Positions 41,917 to 50,030 of a DNA stretch of 64,000 nt are shown here, piece after piece. Made by a program: the position numbers and the translations under genes. Source of the DNA: Streptomyces sp. PTY087I2 (GTDB lineage Bacteria; Actinomycetota; Actinomycetes; Streptomycetales; Streptomycetaceae). Numbering within the stretch: position 1 is the stretch's first letter; each line of letters opens with the position of its first letter. The notes beneath the pieces are model-generated. The model did not search any database. It saw nothing but the letters and a program-made list of their open reading frames with translations, and was not told where the DNA came from. The stretch spans positions 1 to 64,000 of the forward strand of contig NZ_LZRD01000018.1 of NCBI RefSeq assembly GCF_001687325.1, given 5' to 3'.

Positions 41917-42514
41917 TCAGTCGGCGCAGTCGTACCGCTTGGCGAGCCTGGTGGCCACTTCCCGCATCACGGTCGCGTTGTTGCGCGTCGCGGTGTCCGG
42001 GTCGACGGGCGGCTCCTCTCCCCGCCTGTACAGGCGTTCCTCGTCCTGCGAGGGCACGTCGAGCGATGCCTTGACATGCGGGGCGGCCGAGCCCATGCGG
42101 GCGGCGCAGCCGGTGGGCAACGTGACCTCGGCCCGGTCGGGGAGCGCCCAGCCGGTGAACCCGGAACCGAGAGGGACGGAGCCCTTCTTCGTCCCGGGGG
42201 CGCTCCGCGTTTCCTCGACGACCAGCTTGTAGACGCCGCGCCGCTTGGCACCGTCCTGGCCGGCGCGCAGCACGTGACACTCCTTGAGCACCGGAGTCAG
42301 TGGTGCTGCCCTTGCTCTCCCACGCGCCCGCGCTGACCTCACCGCCGCCCTGGCCGTCGTCGATCAGCTCCGCCGTCTCCCGGCTGAGCGCACCATGACA
42401 CAGGCTCTGCGGTAGCGGCGGCTTCTCCACGTCGTCGGGCCAGACACTCGCCACCACCACCGCCACCCCGGCGACGCCGAGCGTGATGGTCAACGGCAGC
42501 CACTTCCTGTCCAT
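41917..42514 (-). pseudogene. frameshifted membrane-anchored protein, paralogue of 42534-43127
   Basis: Reading from 42514, frame one gives an N-terminal anchor (MDRKWLPLTITLGVAGVAVV) and the start of the domain up to ELIDDGQGGGEVSAGAWESKG. It then turns into Arg-rich nonsense. A second frame from about 42305 restores the family with LTPVLKECHVLRAGQDGAKRR and ends YDCAD exactly like the neighbour (KQYDCAD). A one-base indel near 42295-42310 explains this. Both genes begin and end alike, so they are tandem duplicates. It could be a true pseudogene or a base-calling error; if corrected it encodes about 198 residues. Confidence 0.8.
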
Positions 42515-42533
42515 CGGTCCTTCCGGGTGACCG

Positions 42534-43127
42534 TCAGTCGGCGCAGTCGTACTGCTTGGTCAGGTTCTCCCCGGCCTCAAGGATCACTGTGCGCGAATCC
42601 TTCATCAGGGACGTGTAGTCCCAGTCCCGTCCGACGAGGGTGACCGGTGAGATCTTGAGGGTGACGGTGATGTATCGCGCGTCGGGCCGCTTCATCTCCT
42701 TCGCGCAGCTGTCCGGCAGCTGGATCTCGCTCTGCCGCTGGCCCACCCAGCCCGTGAGTCCGCCCTTGACGGGGGTGGCGCCCTTCGGTCGGTCGTTCAG
42801 TGTGTCGGTGGGCCGCACGTCCAGGGTGTACTGGAGCCGCGCGCTGCTCTTGTCGTCGGCGTTCTTCCGATTGACGAAGCAGATGGTGGAGAAGATCGGG
42901 TCCGCCGGCTTGGCCGCGGATCCGGAGCTGTCCGGAACAGACTCCTCGACCACGACGGCCCCGCCCTTGCCGTCCTGGATCAGGCCCGCGGTCTGCTCGG
43001 TCAGCATTCCGAGGCACAGATTCTGCTCGCGCAGCTCCTTGAGCTCCGTCGGCCAGAAGTGAACCGTCGCGACGACCGCCGCCGCGACGACGAGCACGGC
43101 GGGCAGGACCAGGTGCTTCTTGTTCAT
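42534..43127 (-). CDS. membrane-anchored hypothetical protein (YDCAD family, intact copy)
   Basis: 197 residues. An N-terminal membrane anchor (HLVLPAVLVVAAAVVATVHFW) has no lipobox. The extracytoplasmic domain has four cysteines: Cys38 (QNLCLGML), Cys83 (STICFVN), Cys141 (LPDSCAKE) and Cys195 (YDCAD). They probably form two disulfides. It lies 2 bp after the large ORF at 43130-45373 and is followed by its frameshifted paralogue. The family is not one I can name. The context suggests a surface or immunity-like partner of the large protein. Confidence 0.75.
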   Translation of the reverse strand: MNKKHLVLPAVLVVAAAVVATVHFWPTELKELREQNLCLGMLTEQTAGLIQDGKGGAVVVEESVPDSSGSAAKPADPIFSTICFVNRKNADDKSSARLQYTLDVRPTDTLNDRPKGATPVKGGLTGWVGQRQSEIQLPDSCAKEMKRPDARYITVTLKISPVTLVGRDWDYTSLMKDSRTVILEAGENLTKQYDCAD

Positions 43128-43129
43128 GG

Positions 43130-45373
43130 CTACGGCTGTCCCATCTTCTTCTGGGCGTCCTCGATGCCGTACTGGTACCAGTTCTCGGCAGCCGCCTGGA
43201 GATGGTCCTCGTACTCGCCCGGGCTGGCGTCCAGCTCGTCCTCCGTGAGGCCCTTGCTCATCGCCATCTTGCGCATCATGGCGTCCATCTGCTGCTCGCC
43301 GTTCTCGAAGTGGTCGACCATGTTGCGGCGGGTCTCGGCGTCGACCTTCGCGTTCAGATCGTTCATGTACGCGGCGGTACCGACGTCGACCGCGCGCTGG
43401 ACCGCATCGCCGACGACAGGGATGCCCGTCAGGGGTGCGCCGATGGCGTGGTAGTTCATCATCTTGTTCCAGCCGTTGGCGTCCTTCTCCGCCTGGCCCA
43501 GGTCGTAGATGACATCGCCGCGCACGCCGTCGAGGTGGCCGAGCACCGACGCGGACTGCTTGACCCACGCGCGGAGCTCCGCGTCCTCCTGGCGGTACGA
43601 ACTCGCCGGGTAGTCCTTCATCCCCTCGGCGATCACCACCGTCTGCGACTGGTGCATGACACCGAAGGCCTTGGGGTCCTCCGCGGCACCGCGCATGATG
43701 CGGAGGAGGTCACCCCGCTCGACTTCCAGGTTGTTGAATTCGGTGGGCCCGTCCATCTTCTTGCCGAGTATCTGGTGGACGTCCGAGGCGTAGTCCCCGA
43801 TCATGCCGCCCACGCTCGTGCGCATGGACAACGGCACTGAACTCTGGTTCTCCGACGCGTCCTTGCCGCTGTACTCCTTGAGAACCCGCTCGAAGATCGC
43901 GGTCTCCGCCTTGTCGTGGTGGGCGGGCGGAGCGTGCAGCGGACTGCCCGGCTCGCGACCGGTGGCCCCGGCCTCCAGAGCGGCGCCCAGCTCGGTGCGG
44001 GCCGAGGTCTGCTTCAGCTCGTCGGGCATCTTGTCCTCGACGGCGCCGCCGGGCCAATCCCGGTCCTCCAGGAAGTACTTGAGGTTGTCGGTGGTGTTCG
44101 GGTCGAAGTAGTGGGTGGAGGCGGACGGGTTGCGGCTCATGGCGTTCAGCAGACCCTTCATCGGGTCCTCCTGTGTGCCCTGCCAGTTCTTCATGACGCC
44201 GTCGTAGGCGTCGTCGTTGTCCGTCTCCCAGTCGCGGATGGTGTCGCCGACCTCGGTCAGGAAGGCCTCGCTGTAGACCGGGTCGCCCTTGTCCTTGTCG
44301 TACGGGGAGGCCTTCTCGTCCTTCGGGTCGTACGGCTTGTCACCGGCGTCCGCCGCCATCAGGTCCGTGAGGTTCTTCAGGGACGCGGCGCCGCCACCGA
44401 TGGCCCCGGGGTGCTGGCGGGGCAGGCCGTTGCCGTCGCGGGCCGTGGTGATGAGCTTGTCGGTCCAGGCGGAGGTGACCCCACCGGGCGTACCGATCGA
44501 GGAGTCGGGTCCGGTGGCGGTGGCCAGGGAGCCGGACAGGGCCTTGTAGAGGCGGGCGTCGGTGCTGGAGAGCTGGCCGTCGCGGCCGCCCGACTCCAGG
44601 CTGCTGGCGAGGAGCAGGACAGCTTCCTGCTGGTCGCGGCCCCGGTAGCTGAGGTTCAGCATCAGCTGCTCGGCGAAGGCCGGTGAGTCCTTGCCCTTCT
44701 CGACGAAGTCGAGGAGCTTCTCGCGCTCCTCGTCGTTGAGGTGCTCCCAGCGAGCGTAGAGCTTGGCGGACTCGCGCCCGTTCTCCCCCTGCTGCTTCTC
44801 CTCGGCACGCGCCCTCTTGGCGTCGGCTATGCCGTTGAACTCGGTGCTGCCGAAGTCGTTGGGGTGGTTGCGTATCAGTGCGCGCAGGCCCCAGGCGCAC
44901 AGCTCGTCGGCTTCGTCGGCACGCTTCAGAATGCCTTCGAGCTTGCTCCGCAGCGCCTCGAACTGGGCCTCGGTGGCGATGGGGTCGGTGCTGTCCTTCG
45001 AGCGCCGGTCGGGGTGCACCCGATGGCTGAGAACGCCGTTGGGGTGGATGATGATGCCCGGCGGGGGGTTCTCGTACGCGTGCTTGAGGTCGTCCTGGGC
45101 CGACTTGAAGAGGCCGTGGGCGTCCTTGAGGAGGTCACGTACGGACTCCGCCTCGATGACCGCGTCGTCGAATTCCTTGGCGGTCTTGGTGACGAACTCC
45201 TTGGTGACGGTGGCGTTCTCACCCTTCCACGTGGACTTGTCGGCCTTGGACTTCATCGCCTTGGCGTCGTTCTGGAGAGGGGTTTTCAGCTTGCCGATCA
45301 TCTCGGTCCACTGGGTGACCGCGGTCTCCATCGGGCCGAGGCGGGCGGTGAGGAGCTGCTCGAAGGTGGGCAC
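43130..45373 (-). CDS. large helical protein, WXG/ESX-like N-terminus (resembles DUF6571)
   Basis: 747 residues with a GTG start and AAGGAG 9-14 nt upstream. The first ~110 residues form amphipathic helices with a central Trp (WTEMIGKL and later STWKGENATVTKEFV), the look of a WXG100-like or LXG-like N-terminus of type VII secretion substrates. The rest is helical, charged and cysteine-poor (CAWGL only), with no membrane helix or known catalytic motif. It resembles Streptomyces proteins annotated DUF6571. It follows the small helical protein gene by 14 bp and precedes the membrane-anchored genes, forming one operon. Function unknown. Confidence 0.75.
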   Translation of the reverse strand: MPTFEQLLTARLGPMETAVTQWTEMIGKLKTPLQNDAKAMKSKADKSTWKGENATVTKEFVTKTAKEFDDAVIEAESVRDLLKDAHGLFKSAQDDLKHAYENPPPGIIIHPNGVLSHRVHPDRRSKDSTDPIATEAQFEALRSKLEGILKRADEADELCAWGLRALIRNHPNDFGSTEFNGIADAKRARAEEKQQGENGRESAKLYARWEHLNDEEREKLLDFVEKGKDSPAFAEQLMLNLSYRGRDQQEAVLLLASSLESGGRDGQLSSTDARLYKALSGSLATATGPDSSIGTPGGVTSAWTDKLITTARDGNGLPRQHPGAIGGGAASLKNLTDLMAADAGDKPYDPKDEKASPYDKDKGDPVYSEAFLTEVGDTIRDWETDNDDAYDGVMKNWQGTQEDPMKGLLNAMSRNPSASTHYFDPNTTDNLKYFLEDRDWPGGAVEDKMPDELKQTSARTELGAALEAGATGREPGSPLHAPPAHHDKAETAIFERVLKEYSGKDASENQSSVPLSMRTSVGGMIGDYASDVHQILGKKMDGPTEFNNLEVERGDLLRIMRGAAEDPKAFGVMHQSQTVVIAEGMKDYPASSYRQEDAELRAWVKQSASVLGHLDGVRGDVIYDLGQAEKDANGWNKMMNYHAIGAPLTGIPVVGDAVQRAVDVGTAAYMNDLNAKVDAETRRNMVDHFENGEQQMDAMMRKMAMSKGLTEDELDASPGEYEDHLQAAAENWYQYGIEDAQKKMGQP

Positions 45374-45387
45374 GGTGGCGGCTCTCC

Positions 45388-45846
45388 TTACCGGAAGTAC
45401 TTGTTGAGCTGGGAGGCGGGGACAGCGCCCTCCGCACCCGGCGGGAGGGGGCCGACGATGCGCAGCTGCGTCTCGAGCCACTCGTCGTCGGACTTTCTCG
45501 CCTTCTTCGTGTAGTCGAGGTGGTTGGAGATGTGGGCGCATGCCTGGAGGAGGCTCTTGACCTGCTTCTCCCAGGTCCCGATCACTTCGGTGAACGCCGC
45601 ACCGGTCGTGAACCCGTCGCCCGTGAGGCCCTTGGACGCCGTCTCGCTCGCCGTCTTCGCGTGCTTGCCTGTCGGCTCCAGGTTGTTGAACAGGCCGAAC
45701 GCGGCGTGACCGATGCCCCCCAGCTCGTCGTCCTTGACCACGTAGTCGGCCGATCCCTTGGTCCCGGAGCCACCGTTGCCCCCGACCTGGTTCAGCCTCA
45801 TCGCGGCGGCGGCCTTGAGCTCGCCCCACTCCTGTTCGAACGACAT
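45388..45846 (-). CDS. small WXG100-like helical protein
   Basis: 152 residues starting MSFEQEWGELKAAAAMRLNQ. Two helical blocks (about 1-20 and 70-110, with VIGTWEKQVKSLLQACAHISNHL) suggest a WXG-type helical hairpin, though the canonical W-x-G is not clear. Its position directly before the large ESX-like ORF mirrors operons in which a small partner or chaperone precedes a type VII substrate. The frame starts at 45855, but MSFEQEW is preferred. I do not recognise a named family. Confidence 0.65.
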   Translation of the reverse strand: MSFEQEWGELKAAAAMRLNQVGGNGGSGTKGSADYVVKDDELGGIGHAAFGLFNNLEPTGKHAKTASETASKGLTGDGFTTGAAFTEVIGTWEKQVKSLLQACAHISNHLDYTKKARKSDDEWLETQLRIVGPLPPGAEGAVPASQLNKYFR

Positions 45847-45953
45847 GCTCCACACCCCGTGTACTACCTAGAGAATCGTTTCGCGCGCGTCACCCTACCT
45901 GTGTGATGAAACGATCTCCATCGTCGATCTCCGCCCGCTCTCCGCCCGCTCTC

Positions 45954-46802
45954 CTACGCCCTCCCGTGCGCCAGCAGGGCCACGTGCGGCAGCGCCAACA
46001 GGCCGTCCCGCGTGCGGAATTCGGCGCTGAGGCCGTCGTACGCGCGCCGGGCCGCCGCCAGCCCCTCCGCGCCGCCGCTGTTGAGGACCTGCCCGATCGC
46101 GCCGATCCCCTGCTCGGCCCCCGCCCACCAGGTGCCCGGGTCGCAGCGGTGCTCCCAGGCCACCTCGGAGCACTCCGCGCCCAGGAGTCCGGCCGCGTCG
46201 AGCAGGGCCGCCAGCCCCTCCTTCGTACGGGGGAAGTCGTCCTCCGGCGCGAGCGCGGGGAGCCAGGCGGGGCGGGTCAGGCCGACGGCTTGGGCGGCTC
46301 GGCCGATCAGGGTCTGGCCGGGGGCTCCGGGCGAGCGCCAGATGGTGACCGCGATCCGGCCGCCGGGGCGGGTGATCCGGCGGAGTTCGGTGAGGGCGGT
46401 CAGGGGACGGCCCACGTGGTTGAGCACGAAGTTGCCGACTGCGGCGTCGAACGTGTCGTTGGCGTAGGGCAGTTCGGGGAGTCGGGCGATGTGTGGGGTG
46501 ACGCCCGGTACGGCTCGGCGGGTCGCGGCCACCATGCCGGGGTCGGCGTCGGCCGCGTACACGGACGCTCCGCGCGCGACGGCCGCCGCGCTCACGGTTC
46601 CGGTGCCGCAGCCCACATCGAGGACGCGGGTGCCGGGCCCCGCCTCGGCGGCGTCGAGGAGGGCCGGCGCGGGGTAGGCGCAGAGGCGGGCGTAGGTACG
46701 GGCGTAGGCCTCGGCCCGGCCGGACCAGATGCGGCGCTCGGCGTCGTCGAAGGGGGTGGTCGCGGAGGCGGTGCCATCGGTCACGTCGATCACGTCGATC
46801 AC
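45954..46802 (-). CDS. class I SAM-dependent methyltransferase
   Basis: 282 residues with a Rossmann methyltransferase core. GTRVLDVGCGTGTVSAAAV is motif I (about residue 60), VYAADADPGM is motif II, and the FDAAVGNFVLNHVGRP and ITRPGGRIAVTIW strands follow. It resembles ubiquinone/menaquinone-type or small-molecule methyltransferases, and the acceptor is unknown. A GTG start at 46802 overlaps the upstream stop (46799-46802). The first three codons have in-frame GTG repeats (VID VID VTD), so the exact start is uncertain by a few residues. Confidence 0.88.
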   Translation of the reverse strand: MIDVIDVTDGTASATTPFDDAERRIWSGRAEAYARTYARLCAYPAPALLDAAEAGPGTRVLDVGCGTGTVSAAAVARGASVYAADADPGMVAATRRAVPGVTPHIARLPELPYANDTFDAAVGNFVLNHVGRPLTALTELRRITRPGGRIAVTIWRSPGAPGQTLIGRAAQAVGLTRPAWLPALAPEDDFPRTKEGLAALLDAAGLLGAECSEVAWEHRCDPGTWWAGAEQGIGAIGQVLNSGGAEGLAAARRAYDGLSAEFRTRDGLLALPHVALLAHGRA

Positions 46803-47278
46803 GGGGCGATTCCCTTCGGTTCGAGTTCGGCGAAGTCCTCGTGCAGGGCGTCGAGATGGCGGCCGGTCGGTGCGCCCGCCGCGTTCAGCTCCGCGAGCCG
46901 CCAGCTCGGCAGTTGCGCCTCGATCTCGGCGGGAAGCGAGCCGTCCGCCGGGTCCGCCAGGGCGTACAGCACCCCGAACGCGGTCTCCCTGGCGACCTCG
47001 CGGGCCAGCGCGCCGAGGTCCTCGGGGGTGAGGCCGGCCGCGAGGGCGCGATCGACGGCGTCGGCCGCAGCCCCGTCGGCGCGGTAGGCGTCCACCCACT
47101 GCCGGGCGGCCGTGCCCCAGGCGTCGACGTCCTGCCACACCGTCCGCAGCAGCCGGTAGCGGGCGAGCTGCGGCAGCCCCTCCTCGGCCTCGGACTCCGC
47201 CCAGTCCCGGGCGTCGGCATCCGCGCCCAGGGCGCTGAAGAGGGCGGTCAGCCTGTCGAGTTCGGTCGCTTCGGTCAT
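46799..47278 (-). CDS. hypothetical helical protein
   Basis: 159 residues, acidic and Ala/Leu-rich, entirely helical in appearance (DRLTALFSALGADADARDW, EVARETAFGVLYALADP). No signal or membrane segment is seen. It is translationally coupled (GTGA overlap) to the following methyltransferase, so the two probably work together. I do not recognise the family. Confidence 0.75.
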   Translation of the reverse strand: MTEATELDRLTALFSALGADADARDWAESEAEEGLPQLARYRLLRTVWQDVDAWGTAARQWVDAYRADGAAADAVDRALAAGLTPEDLGALAREVARETAFGVLYALADPADGSLPAEIEAQLPSWRLAELNAAGAPTGRHLDALHEDFAELEPKGIAP

Positions 47279-47481
47279 GGGGAGGGAGGCTACCGGCCGG
47301 GGGCGGGAGGCGGTCGGCCGTGGGCGGGACGCGGTCGGCCCCTTCCGACCGGGCCGGCCGACGCGGCTCGGAGGCGTAGGAGCGATGAGTTTCCGTCCGG
47401 CACGCGGTCAGTACATCCGTAAGAGTGAGAAGCGATACAGGGCGCCGAACGGGGCCCGCGACGACACAGCCAGGAGACCTG

Positions 47482-48054
47482 ATGCGCACCCTGATCAGCA
47501 CCGCCTTCATTTCGCTCGACGGTGTCATGGAGGCCCCGGGCGGCGAGCCCGGCTACCGGAACTCGGGGTGGACGTTCAAGGACATCGAGTTCCTGCCGGA
47601 GGCGTACGAGCTGAAGGCCCGGGAACAGGACGAGGCCGCGGCCCTGATGATGGGCCGGGCCAGTTACGAGGCGTTCAGCCCGGTGTGGCCGGGCATGGAG
47701 GAGTTCACCGGGTACAAGGCGATGCCGAAGTACGTCGTCTCCACCAAGCTGACCGACGGCGACCTGGTGTCCGACTGGGGTGAGACCACCATCCTGCGGT
47801 CGCTCGACGAGGTCGCCGCGCTGAAGGAGACCGAGGGCGGCCCGATCATCGTGCACGGCAGCACCGAGCTGAACCGGAACCTCGCGGACGCCGACCTGAT
47901 CGACCGGTACCACCTGCTGGTCTTCCCGGTCTTGCTCGGCGCGGGCAAGCGCCTGTTCAGCACGACGGACAAGGACCAGCAGAAGCTGAAGCTGGTCGAG
48001 CACGAGGCGTACGCGAACGGCATCCAGAAGAACGTCTTCGAGGTCGTCCGCTGA
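47482..48054 (+). CDS. dihydrofolate reductase family protein (RibD C-terminal-like)
   Basis: 190 residues of the DfrA/RibD-C fold. Motifs are RTLISTAFISLDGVMEAPGG at the start, AALMMGRASYEAF in the NADPH region, GGPIIVHGSTELNRNLADADLIDRYHLLVFPVLLGAGKRLF at the end. Family members are NADPH-dependent reductases, mostly of unknown substrate (not classical DHFR). Start ATG 47482 with AGGAG 7 nt upstream. It is convergent with the P-loop kinase-like gene. Confidence 0.9.
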   Translation: MRTLISTAFISLDGVMEAPGGEPGYRNSGWTFKDIEFLPEAYELKAREQDEAAALMMGRASYEAFSPVWPGMEEFTGYKAMPKYVVSTKLTDGDLVSDWGETTILRSLDEVAALKETEGGPIIVHGSTELNRNLADADLIDRYHLLVFPVLLGAGKRLFSTTDKDQQKLKLVEHEAYANGIQKNVFEVVR

Positions 48055-48067
48055 CGAGCCGGGCAGG

Positions 48068-48592
48068 TCAGCCGGTGCGTACCCCGCGCAGGACGGTCTC
48101 CGCCACCTCGGTGGGCAGGACACCGGTCGTGTCCACCACCTGCGCCTCCCGGCGGAGCCACGGCAGGGCCCGCTCGTAGTCGGTCAGGTGGTCCAGGCGC
48201 CACTGCTCGGCACCGGCGCTCTCGGGCTTGGTGTCGGTCTCGATGCGTTCGACGAGGGTGTCCCGGTCGGTGTGGAGCAGGAAGTGGTGCACGGGGATAC
48301 CGGCCTTCGCCAGACCGTCGTGGATCTCCCGCCAGTACGCCTCGACCAGCACGGTCTGGGTCACCACCAGCGTGCCGCCGACGTGGTCGAGCACCTGCCG
48401 CGCGGTCTCCACGACCAGGCCCCGCCAGGGCGGGAAGTCCTGGAAGTCCTTCTCCGGGACGCCGAGGACGTGCCGGAGCATCCAGCCGACCGTCTCGGTG
48501 TCGAAGAGCCGGGAGTCCGGAAGGAGCGAGGTCACCTCCTTCGCGGTGGTGGTCTTGCCCGCGCCGAAGGTTCCGTTCAGCCAGATGATCAT
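48068..48592 (-). CDS. AAA/P-loop kinase-like ATP-binding protein
   Basis: 174 residues. Walker A is IIWLNGTFGAGKTTTAKEV at the extreme N-terminus. A DTETVGWMLRHVLG segment and HHFLLHTDRDTLVERIETD follow, as in TmrB-like and small nucleotide or antibiotic kinases. The lid region is Arg-rich (WLRREAQVVDTTG). The substrate is unknown. It starts 10 bp after the apparent end of the broken methyltransferase gene and probably shares its transcript. Confidence 0.85.
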   Translation of the reverse strand: MIIWLNGTFGAGKTTTAKEVTSLLPDSRLFDTETVGWMLRHVLGVPEKDFQDFPPWRGLVVETARQVLDHVGGTLVVTQTVLVEAYWREIHDGLAKAGIPVHHFLLHTDRDTLVERIETDTKPESAGAEQWRLDHLTDYERALPWLRREAQVVDTTGVLPTEVAETVLRGVRTG

Positions 48593-48601
48593 CGGTCCAC
48601 C

Positions 48602-49274
48602 CTAGGGGACGCGTACGGCCCTCGGCAGGACGCTGATGCCAGACCAATGTGTAGCGCCAGAACAGACGTCGGCGCAGCCGGGCGCCGGGCAGAACGCGGC
48701 GCGCCTCACGGGCGATCTCGGCGAAGCTCATGGCCGCCGGACGGGTCGGGGCCGTCATGGAGTCCGGCCGTGGCACCCGGCGCCCCTTGTTCTTGATCCA
48801 TGCCATGGCGATGTTCAGCGGGATCGCGACGGCGCCGAGAAGGTGATCGCCGGGAGACTCCGCCCGGGCGACGCCGACGACGACCAGGGTCCCGCCCGGC
48901 GCCAGGTGCCGGCGGAAGTGGGTGAGAGCTTCGGAGAACGGCATGTGGTGGAGGGCGGCGACGCACGTGATGACGTCGTAGGGCCCGGGCGGTATCTCCG
49001 CCGGCGCGTCTCCGGCGGTGAACGTCACAGGGACGGCCGGGCCCGTGAGTTCCCGGGCCTTCGCGACGATGGCAGGGTCGGCGTCCAGGCCTCGCACGGC
49101 CGTGGCTCGCGTGGCGAGGAGCCTGGCGAGGTCTCCGCTGCCCGATCCGACGTCCAGGGCCCTGGCGAAGCGCCGGGGGACCTGCCGCATGATCCAGGGG
49201 TGGTAGTGGGCGTTATGGTCCCACGGGTGGACGCTGTGGAATCGGTCGATGGCCCGGAGGGCACGGGTCGTCAT
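48602..49274 (-). pseudogene. class I SAM-dependent methyltransferase, 3' end disrupted
   Basis: A normal methyltransferase reads from 49274: ARALDVGSGSGDLARLLATRA (motif I), VRGLDADPAIV, YDVITCVAALHHMPFSEAL, LAPGGTLVVVGVARAESPG, to LRRRLFWRYTLVWHQ at about 48640. Family proteins end about there. The frame instead stays open to 47664, through the whole kinase-like gene and into the DHFR-like gene, which cannot be real. A single indel after VWHQ would give a natural TAG at 48602-48604, just before the kinase gene. A lost stop or a sequencing error are the options. The 3' coordinate is a hypothesis. Confidence 0.65.
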
Positions 49275-49379
49275 GGTCACCACGGCACGAGTCCATCATC
49301 CTGCGAACGTGACGGCCAGAGGGCCCCCGGCCCAAGTCCACGGCCGAAGACCGACCACACCCGACCACAGGGAGCTCGC

Positions 49380-49958
49380 ATGGCATTCATCCACCGCACC
49401 ACCATGTCGCCCGGCAAGCTGGAGCTCATCACCGGCTGGCTGCCGAAGCAGAGTTGGTACGCGGGCACCGGCGGAACGCCGGACCTGGTCAACGCCGGCG
49501 GGTTCCGGCTGGACGATCCGGAAGGCGCGGTCGGGATCGAGTTCATGGTCGTGGTGGACTCCGCCGGGCCGGAGCCGGTGGCGTATCTGGTGCCGCTGAG
49601 CTACCGCGACGCGGCGCTGGAGGGCGCACCCGACGCGGCGCTCCTCGGCACCTCCGAGCACGGCGTGCTCGGCACCCGATGGGTCTACGACGGCGCCCAC
49701 GACCCGGTGGTGGCGGCCCAGTTGAGCGCCCTGCTGCGGGGCGAGGCGAACCCGCAGCATCAGAGCCTGAGCGACACCCCCGACCCGACCGTCATCGTCC
49801 ACGGAGCCGCTGCCGACCAGGAGTCCGACGTCCGGATCAACCGCGTCCTGCGGGCCGGGGAGGACGAACAGCCGTCGACACCACACCTCGTCGCTGGCTG
49901 GACCTGGCCCGACGGAACGCCCGCGCGGGGCGTGTTCGCGGTCGCCGCTGCGCGGTAG
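49380..49958 (+). CDS. maltokinase N-terminal cap-like domain protein
   Basis: 192 residues resembling the N-terminal cap domain of maltokinases and proteins annotated as '1,4-alpha-glucan branching' in Streptomyces. It has KLELITGWLPKQSWYAG, then a hydrophobic strand VGIEFMVVVDSAGPEPVAYLVPLSYRDAAL and ALLGTSEHGVLGTRWVYDGAHDPV. The kinase domain itself is absent, so it is not a kinase; a carbohydrate or partner-binding role is inferred. Start ATG 49380 with GGGAG upstream. It is convergent with the acyl-CoA dehydrogenase gene. Confidence 0.8.
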   Translation: MAFIHRTTMSPGKLELITGWLPKQSWYAGTGGTPDLVNAGGFRLDDPEGAVGIEFMVVVDSAGPEPVAYLVPLSYRDAALEGAPDAALLGTSEHGVLGTRWVYDGAHDPVVAAQLSALLRGEANPQHQSLSDTPDPTVIVHGAAADQESDVRINRVLRAGEDEQPSTPHLVAGWTWPDGTPARGVFAVAAAR

Positions 49959-49971
49959 GGGGCGTACGCGA

Positions 49972-50002
49972 ACGGCCCCCGGCGGGGTTCGCCGGGGGCC
50001 GT
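49972..50002. terminator. bidirectional terminator after the cap-domain gene
   Basis: ACGGCCCCCGGCG, loop GGGTT, CGCCGGGGGCCGT form a perfect 13-bp stem between two convergent genes (stops at 49958 and 50031). There is no U-tract, as is common in this genus. Confidence 0.85.
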
Positions 50003-50030
50003 CGTGCAAGAGGCGCTGTGCGGAAGGCCG

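Noticed and set aside
43130..45373. C-terminal toxin domain in the large helical protein
   Set aside because: I saw no nuclease, ADP-ribosyltransferase or pore motif in the C-terminal 200 residues. The toxin reading is only suggested by the architecture.
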